A DNA stretch of 9,428 bases, taken from assembly GCA_029240015.1 (NCBI GenBank), contig JARBTU010000046.1, forward strand, positions 1 through 9,428. The letters run 5' to 3'. Of the stretch, positions 5,541-9,428 are shown piece after piece; positions within the stretch are counted from its first letter, which is position 1, and each line of letters starts with the position of its first letter. The DNA comes from Oscillospiraceae bacterium (GTDB lineage Bacteria; Bacillota; Clostridia; Oscillospirales; Ruminococcaceae). Both the position numbers and the translations under genes were made by a program. A model generated the notes under the pieces. That model ran no database searches and was not told where the DNA came from. It saw nothing but the letters and a program-made list of their open reading frames with translations.

Positions 5541-5888
5541 TTAAAACAATCCTGGAATCGACATTCCACCTGTGATTTTTGACATTTGGTCATTAGAAAT
5601 TTCTTCAATTTGTCTGAAACATTCATTCACAGCGCTGATAATTAAATCCTGCAGCATCTCTACATCTTCAGGGTCTACAACTTCTGGTTTGATAGTAAGG
5701 CTTTTTAATTCTTTATTTCCCGAAGCGACAGCCTCAACGGCTCCGCCACCAACAGTAGCTTTAAATTCTTTTTGGTCAAGTTCCTGTTGTGCTTTTTGCA
5801 TGTCTTCCTGCATCTTTTGAGCCTGTTTAACCATTTGACTCATGTTTCCAGGGCCTCCGCCCATTCCTTGAGGTAATCTTGCTTTCAT
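5541..5888 (-). CDS. ebfC: YbaB/EbfC family nucleoid-associated DNA-binding protein
   Basis: A 115-residue protein starting MKARLPQGMGGGPGN. The start at 5888 is chosen because GGAGG (5901-5897) lies 8 nt upstream; the longer reading from TTG 5903 begins inside that RBS. Residues about 15-45 form a helix (MSQMVKQAQKMQEDMQKAQQEL), followed by the beta core KATVGGGAVEAVASGNKELKS and an acidic helical C-terminus ending SIPGLF, all typical. The family forms tweezer-like dimers that bind DNA. Its conserved place between dnaX and recR has suggested a role in DNA repair or nucleoid structure, still not firmly defined. It starts 20 bp after dnaX. Confidence 0.5.
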   Translation of the reverse strand: MKARLPQGMGGGPGNMSQMVKQAQKMQEDMQKAQQELDQKEFKATVGGGAVEAVASGNKELKSLTIKPEVVDPEDVEMLQDLIISAVNECFRQIEEISNDQMSKITGGMSIPGLF

Positions 5889-5908
5889 AATCATGTCCTC
5901 CAAATTAT

Positions 5909-7522
5909 TTATTCAATAATATTAACCTGCGTACCCGCTTTTTTTGCCATGCCTGCAAGCTTGTCCAGCGGATCGGACGCAGGGTGGTTTGCATTTTGTG
6001 AATTTGCATCTTCCGAGCCGCTTCGAAGCCTTAAGCGGTAACGCTTTCCGGTTTGCTTGGTGATTGCTTCACTCAAGCGGGCTGCGCATCCTTCTTGGCG
6101 AAGAAGCTGTGAAAACATCTTGTTGGGTGAGTCAATAAACATAACATCTTCATATTCATATGCTTTGGAACCGAACAGAATTCCGCTTAAAGGCGGGTCG
6201 GTTTCGTTCAGCTTTTTCAAGATTTCAATCCAGTAAGAAACCGGTTTGAGTTTATTGAAGTCAAGCTCTGCTTTTGACTCGGATTTTTTGGATTCTTCAT
6301 ATTTTCTTTCTTCAACAGGGATTTGATTAACAGAATCCGTCTTTAAACCAGACGATTTGTTCTCCAGAGTCATACCTGACTTCAGAGCACTTTCTATCGC
6401 TTCGATTCTTTGCAAAACCGAAGAATCTATAACCTGCTCGATTTCATGAGAACAAAGGCGAACCAAAGCCATCTCAATTTCCAATCGTTTGGAGCTAACT
6501 TTACGCATACGCTCCGAACAATCGGAAAAAACGGTCATAACCGAAAAAATACTGTTTAATTTGTATTTATCTGAAAGTTCTTTGAGCTGTTCCATTTCCT
6601 GTGGGAGACAAACAATCAAATCGTTTGGATTCTTAACGGTTTTAACGATCATAATGTTCCTAAAATGTGTAATCAATTCGTCACAAAGACGCTCTAAATC
6701 GCACATTTGGACATGCAGTTCATCAATAACCTGTAAAGCATCGGTTGAATCTTTGTTAAGGATATTCTCGCTAAGTCTGAACAAGTAGTCTCTTCCGGCT
6801 ATCCCAACCGCGTTGCTCACAGCATCAATATCTACTTTTTCTGAAAATGAAATGCATTGGTCAAGTATAGAAAAAGCATCTCTCATTCCGCCATCCGATA
6901 ATTTTGCAATCAAATCAGCAGCGTCAGGCTCAAGTGCAATGTCTTCCTTTTCTGAAACCAATAAAAGACGCTCGGAGATGTCTTCGCTTTTAATTCTCCT
7001 GAAATCATATCTTTGACAGCGCGACAAAATGGTCGCGGGTACTTTGTGAACCTCAGTGGTAGCCAGAATAAAAATAACATGAGGAGGAGGTTCCTCCATA
7101 ATTTTTAGGAGCGCGTTAAAAGCACCTGTGCTCAGCATGTGGGCCTCGTCAATAATATAAACCCTGTATTTGCATACAGCGGGTGTGAAATTTGCTTCGT
7201 CGCGAAGTTCACGAATACTGTCTACGCCGTTGTTGCTGGCGGCATCAATTTCGACCACGTCAAGCAGCGATCCTTCTTCGATTCCTTTGCAAACATCACA
7301 CACAAGGCAAGGATTCCCGTCTTGCGGATCGAGACAGTTTATCGCTTTCGCCAAGATTTTGCTGCACGTGGTTTTCCCCGTTCCGCGTGAACCCGTAAAA
7401 AGATAGGCGTGGGCAGTTCGTTGATTTTTTACTTGATTTTTAAGTGGCACCGTAATATGCGGCTGTGATATTACATCATCAAAAATTTGAGGACGCCATT
7501 TTCGATATAAAGCAAGATACAT
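5909..7522 (-). CDS. dnaX: DNA polymerase III subunit gamma/tau
   Basis: A 537-residue clamp-loader ATPase. Seen in order: MYLALYRKWRP N-terminus; Walker A GSRGTGKT (44-51); zinc module Cys63, Cys72, Cys75, Cys78; Walker B with DEAH (125-128); sensor 1 ATT (154-156); arginine-finger motif SRCQRYDFRR (Arg168); then the lid and collar domain III to about residue 375, a charged linker, and a tau-type C-terminal domain (about 425-537). It loads the sliding clamp and, through tau, ties together polymerase cores and helicase. AAAGGAG lies 7 nt before the ATG. It is the first protein gene of dnaX-ebfC-recR and follows the SRP RNA gene. A possible recoding site at codons 412-413 would give a shorter gamma-like form. 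Confidence 0.5.
   Translation of the reverse strand: MYLALYRKWRPQIFDDVISQPHITVPLKNQVKNQRTAHAYLFTGSRGTGKTTCSKILAKAINCLDPQDGNPCLVCDVCKGIEEGSLLDVVEIDAASNNGVDSIRELRDEANFTPAVCKYRVYIIDEAHMLSTGAFNALLKIMEEPPPHVIFILATTEVHKVPATILSRCQRYDFRRIKSEDISERLLLVSEKEDIALEPDAADLIAKLSDGGMRDAFSILDQCISFSEKVDIDAVSNAVGIAGRDYLFRLSENILNKDSTDALQVIDELHVQMCDLERLCDELITHFRNIMIVKTVKNPNDLIVCLPQEMEQLKELSDKYKLNSIFSVMTVFSDCSERMRKVSSKRLEIEMALVRLCSHEIEQVIDSSVLQRIEAIESALKSGMTLENKSSGLKTDSVNQIPVEERKYEESKKSESKAELDFNKLKPVSYWIEILKKLNETDPPLSGILFGSKAYEYEDVMFIDSPNKMFSQLLRQEGCAARLSEAITKQTGKRYRLRLRSGSEDANSQNANHPASDPLDKLAGMAKKAGTQVNIIE
6258..6289 (-). promoter_or_regulatory. Candidate dnaX frameshift site: A6 run plus hairpin
   Basis: Codons 412-413 are AAA AAA (6289-6284). 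Three nt later comes a hairpin: GAGTCAA (6280-6274), AA bulge, GC, loop AGA, GC, TTGACTT (6264-6258). A -1 shift after codon 413 reads IRVKSRA then TGA (6263-6261), giving 420 residues, close to E. coli gamma (431). The slip sequence C-AAA-AAA is weaker than the E. coli A-AAA-AAG. Confidence 0.5.
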
Positions 7523-7545
7523 ACCGAAGCTCCTTTCAAATTTTC

Positions 7546-7551
7546 ATTATA
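7546..7551 (-). promoter_or_regulatory. Possible -10 box for dnaX
   Basis: A perfect TATAAT (7551-7546 on the minus strand) lies about 10 nt before the dnaX RBS (7536-7530). The -35 position holds only TTTTTT, so this is a weak call; dnaX could instead be read through from the SRP RNA promoter. Confidence 0.5.
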
Positions 7552-7580
7552 TAAAAATTGCCGCCCGCAAAAAAGGCGAC
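7552..7580 (-). terminator. Probable terminator after the SRP RNA
   Basis: On the minus strand GTCGCC (7580-7575), a 9-nt loop, then GGCGGC (7565-7560) form a 6-bp stem with one G-U pair, followed by AATTTTTA. It lies 17 bp beyond the SRP RNA 3' end. The T-tract starts two bases late, so termination may be partial and allow read-through into dnaX. Confidence 0.5.
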
Positions 7581-7597
7581 ATAAACGTCACAAATTT

Positions 7598-7730
7598 GTT
7601 ATCTCACATACGGGCACACAGGTAAACCTGCGGCACACAAAAAGACACGCTTAATGCTGCTCGGTTCCCCGCCTGACATGGTTCACGGCATTTCGTTGCA
7701 CAGGGCCTGAATACCCGTATGTCAAATAAC
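7598..7730 (-). ncRNA. ffs: Signal recognition particle RNA, small (4.5S-like) form
   Basis: Minus-strand sequence contains the SRP helix-8 core: GTGAACCATGTCAGG, tetraloop region GGGGAAC, then CGAGCAGC, matching the Ffh-binding signature (GUCAGG / GGAA / AGCAGC). The ends, GTTATTTGACATACGGG (7730-7714) and CCCGTATGTGAGATAAC (7614-7598), pair over 17 positions with one mismatch, which fixes the limits at about 133 nt. SRP RNA with Ffh targets nascent membrane and secreted proteins to FtsY. No Alu-type domain sequence is seen outside this closing helix, unlike the about 270-nt Bacillus scRNA. The place upstream of dnaX is the same as in Bacillus. Confidence 0.5.
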
Positions 7731-7768
7731 AAAATCAATATTAATTAAAATAAATTTATAGCTTTATT

Positions 7769-7797
7769 ATTATACTACAAAAGGTAAAAAAAAACAA
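7769..7797 (-). promoter_or_regulatory. Sigma-A promoter of the SRP RNA gene
   Basis: TTGTTT (7797-7792), 17 nt, then a perfect TATAAT (7774-7769) on the minus strand. Initiation near 7762 would leave a leader of about 30 nt before the closing helix, so 5' processing is likely, as for Bacillus scRNA. Confidence 0.5.
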
Positions 7798-7890
7798 GTA
7801 TAAATTATGTGATCAGGTGTTTAATTTCTTATAAACTGCAAACTCTATTATTATTATTTTAAATTATAAATGGAGGCAGTATAAAGAGAG

Positions 7891-8280
7891 ATGAAGAAGG
7901 TAAGGGAGTATGTAACAATATATACAATAGGAGCTGTGGGGTACAGTATCCTGGAGATATTATGGCGTGGGTTCACACATTGGACCATGGCAATAACAGG
8001 GGGGCTGTGTTTTGTCTTTGTTTATTTGGAAAATGTCAAATTCAAAAGAGCAAAACTGTGGAAAAAATGCCTCTTAGGTTCCGCTATTATTACAACCATG
8101 GAATTTTCTGTTGGATGTATCGTAAATTTAGTGCTTAAATGGAATGTCTGGGACTATTCAAGGATGTATCTTAATATTTTTGGACAAATTTGCATTCTAT
8201 ATTCTGCAATTTGGTTTGTTTTGTGTATGCCACTTTGTTTTTTGTCATCATTTATCAAAAAGAAGGTTTTTTCAAGATAA
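7891..8280 (+). CDS. Four-helix membrane protein, putative ABC transporter permease family
   Basis: A 129-residue integral membrane protein with four hydrophobic segments at about 8-26, 30-47, 59-82 and 95-119, joined by short basic loops (KFKRAKLWKK; C-terminal KKKVFSR). Motifs LEILWRGFTHW (21-31), Glu71 in the third helix, WDYS (87-90) and NIFGQICILYS (95-105) recall the small family annotated as putative ABC transporter permease, common in Clostridia and of unproven function. No ATPase partner is nearby, so transport is not supported by context. The in-frame TAA at 7882 rules out a longer start; GGAGG (7872-7876) is 14 nt from the ATG, unusually far, with only GAGAG adjacent. No clear promoter or terminator was found. 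Confidence 0.5.
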   Translation: MKKVREYVTIYTIGAVGYSILEILWRGFTHWTMAITGGLCFVFVYLENVKFKRAKLWKKCLLGSAIITTMEFSVGCIVNLVLKWNVWDYSRMYLNIFGQICILYSAIWFVLCMPLCFLSSFIKKKVFSR

Positions 8281-8294
8281 GTTTAGCGGTTCTC

Positions 8295-8324
8295 TTGCAA
8301 AAAAGGCTTTAAATAGTGTATAAT
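8295..8324 (+). promoter_or_regulatory. Sigma-A promoter of the cyclophilin gene
   Basis: TTGCAA (8295-8300), 18 nt, then a perfect TATAAT (8319-8324) preceded directly by TG. Transcription would start near 8331, about 38 nt before the ATG. Confidence 0.5.
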
Positions 8325-8368
8325 GATTGACGTATTATTAAAAGGCAGAATGTAGGAGGAATACTATT

Positions 8369-8887
8369 ATGCAAAATCCAATCGTTACGATTGAAACGGA
8401 ATTAGGCAATAAAATAAAAGTGGAGCTTTATCCTGACGTTGCACCGAATACGGTGAACAATTTTATTTCACTTGTTACAAAAGGTTTTTATGACGGAGTG
8501 ATTTTTCACAGGGTTATCCCGGGCTTTATGATTCAAGGGGGAGACCCCGAGGGTGTTGGAATGGGTGGTCCCGGTTATCAAATAAAAGGTGAGTTCAACA
8601 TGAATGGCTTTAAAAATGATTTAAAGCATACCAAAGGTGTGATTTCGATGGCACGTTCGGGTCATCCTGACAGCGCAGGGTCACAGTTCTTCCTTATGGT
8701 GGATGATGCACCGCATCTCGATGGTCAATATGCCGCTTTCGGGAAGGTTATTGAAGGAATCGAAGAAGCGGACAGAATTGTAAGTGTGAAGAGAAATTAT
8801 AACGATAAACCGCTAGTTGACGAAGTAATGAAAAAGGTAACAGTGGAAACTTTTGGTAAGTCTTATGACGAGCCTGAAAAAGCATAA
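8369..8887 (+). CDS. ppiB: Cyclophilin-type peptidyl-prolyl cis-trans isomerase
   Basis: A 172-residue single-domain cyclophilin without a signal peptide, so cytoplasmic. It speeds cis-trans isomerisation of Xaa-Pro bonds in protein folding. The active-site block FHRVIPGFMIQGGD (46-59) has catalytic Arg48, Phe53 and Gln56; GSQFFLMVDDAPHLDGQYAAFGKV (split at 104-126) supplies the rest of the pocket, with Leu117 where many eukaryotic forms have the cyclosporin-contacting Trp. AGGAGG lies about 9 nt upstream. It has its own promoter and a strong terminator, so it is a single-gene unit. The C-terminal tail KSYDEPEKA is acidic and probably disordered. The symbol follows the usual Firmicute naming of this type. 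Confidence 0.5.
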   Translation: MQNPIVTIETELGNKIKVELYPDVAPNTVNNFISLVTKGFYDGVIFHRVIPGFMIQGGDPEGVGMGGPGYQIKGEFNMNGFKNDLKHTKGVISMARSGHPDSAGSQFFLMVDDAPHLDGQYAAFGKVIEGIEEADRIVSVKRNYNDKPLVDEVMKKVTVETFGKSYDEPEKA

Positions 8888-8920
8888 TATTGAGCTGACA
8901 GTAATTAATGAAAATAAAAA

Positions 8921-8949
8921 AATCCTGTGGACTTTTGGTCCACAGGATT
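8921..8949. terminator. Strong bidirectional terminator
   Basis: AATCCTGTGGAC (8921-8932), loop TTTTG, GTCCACAGGATT (8938-8949): a perfect 12-bp stem. Rightward it is followed by ATTATTATTTT; leftward by a better T-tract (the complement of the A-rich stretch 8911-8920). It ends the cyclophilin gene and, from the other side, the 40-residue membrane protein gene 6 bp away. Confidence 0.5.
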
Positions 8950-8955
8950 ATTATT

Positions 8956-9078
8956 TTATTCAGCAGAGATGTAATGCCTTCCGCATTTTTCATAAATAAA
9001 GTCGATAGCATATTGGACTAATTTGGCAAAAATAATAAAACCAACCACACTGGATATGATTTTCATTGCAAGCTTCAT
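8956..9078 (-). CDS. 40-residue membrane microprotein
   Basis: ATG at 9078, TAA at 8958-8956, giving 40 residues: MKLAMKIISSVVGFIIFAKL, then a short second half with QYAIDFIYEKCGRHY and the end ISAE. One hydrophobic segment (about 5-24) follows a basic N-terminus, so a single membrane helix with the tail on the other face is likely; a signal peptide is less likely because no clear cleavage site is seen. Evidence that it is real: AAGGAGG (9094-9088) 9 nt upstream, a strong promoter at 9140-9167, and a terminator just past the stop. No family is recognised and no function is claimed. Confidence 0.5.
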   Translation of the reverse strand: MKLAMKIISSVVGFIIFAKLVQYAIDFIYEKCGRHYISAE

Positions 9079-9139
9079 TTTTAAATGCCTCCTTGTAACA
9101 ATAAAAAGTAGAAATGTAATTTCAATTGGTTATAACTTT

Positions 9140-9167
9140 ATTGTATCACATTAAAAAGAAATTGCAA
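9140..9167 (-). promoter_or_regulatory. Sigma-A promoter of the 40-residue gene
   Basis: On the minus strand TTGCAA (9167-9162), 16 nt, then TACAAT (9145-9140) with TGA just before it (extended -10). It lies between the upstream queT-like stop and the microprotein RBS, leaving a leader of about 55 nt. Confidence 0.5.
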
Positions 9168-9177
9168 CCAGAAAAAT

Positions 9178-9428
9178 TTATTTAAATATTTTTTTATAAA
9201 CGCTGTTCTTTTTTAAAAAAGCAATCAACGGGATGCCCAACACATAACAAACAACGACTTCTCCCAAGAAAACGAATCCGATGTTCACTAAAAACACAGA
9301 TAGGCTGTAAGTGTTCATATAGATAATGGTCAGCTCAGCTCCAATAATCAAAGCATTAAAAATAACAGGAGGCAAAGGACCAAAAGCAAAATGCCCCCAA
9401 TTCTTAGTAGATTTTCCTATCATGTAAG
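9178..9428 (-). CDS. queT: QueT-like transporter, C-terminal part (5' end outside the window)
   Basis: The minus-strand frame is open from the window edge to TAA at 9180-9178; no stop lies between the first internal ATG (9423) and the edge, so the gene very probably begins further right. The visible part has FGPLPPVIFNALIIGAELTI, then FLVNIGFVFLGE and VVVCYVLGIPLIAFLKK, the pattern of the C-terminal half of QueT family proteins (about 160 residues), thought to be the substrate-binding membrane component of an ECF-type importer for queuosine precursors. Three hydrophobic segments are visible. A preQ1 riboswitch often precedes such genes but would lie off the window. Family call is from recognised motifs. 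Confidence 0.5.
   Translation of the reverse strand, partial: YMIGKSTKNWGHFAFGPLPPVIFNALIIGAELTIIYMNTYSLSVFLVNIGFVFLGEVVVCYVLGIPLIAFLKKNSVYKKIFK

Overview
The window looks like chromosome from a low-GC, spore-forming Firmicute of the class Clostridia. The reasons are AT-rich intergenic DNA, strong AGGAGG-type ribosome binding sites, a collagen-like exosporium-type gene behind a sigma-K-like promoter, and the order SRP RNA - dnaX - ybaB/ebfC - recR, which is also known from Bacillus. I cannot name the species.

Left part (1-3175), accessory. The 3' truncated gene of a Gly-X-Thr collagen-like protein runs leftward out of the window from a TTG start at 528. Rightward from 734 comes a prophage remnant: a tail or baseplate-type gene with choline-binding repeats, broken by one in-frame TAA, overlapping by 8 bp a second tail-type gene. 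Next is an intact gene for a secreted protein with a YHYH domain and four 21-residue cell-wall-binding repeats, with its own promoter and terminator. This block ends next to the 3' end of ssrA, a known class of integration target. Three direct repeats lie in the gap.

Middle part (3137-7797), core, all leftward. In transcription order: SRP RNA (ffs), dnaX, ebfC, recR, then a new promoter, smpB, an alpha/beta hydrolase, and tmRNA (ssrA) with its terminator. dnaX-ebfC-recR concern replication and recombination. smpB and ssrA form the trans-translation pair that rescues stalled ribosomes, and here an esterase-type gene sits between them. The tmRNA tag reads AKNNNKVLAYAA. Inside dnaX, an A6 run followed by a hairpin and an early -1-frame stop would give a 420-residue gamma-like product if the ribosome or polymerase slips there.

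Right part (7891-9428). Rightward: a four-helix membrane protein of the putative ABC transporter permease family, and a cyclophilin-type peptidyl-prolyl isomerase with its own promoter. A strong bidirectional terminator separates these from two leftward genes: a 40-residue membrane microprotein with good promoter and RBS, and the C-terminal half of a QueT-like transporter that runs in from the right edge.

I see no CRISPR array, toxin-antitoxin pair, transposase or integrase. The most notable items are the dnaX recoding candidate, the tmRNA tag with a non-LAA end, the smpB-esterase-ssrA layout and the prophage remnant against ssrA. None of these amounts to a demonstrated new system.

[Form note: the original gave no feature confidence values; the uniform 0.5 is a placeholder required by the schema, not an assessment.]
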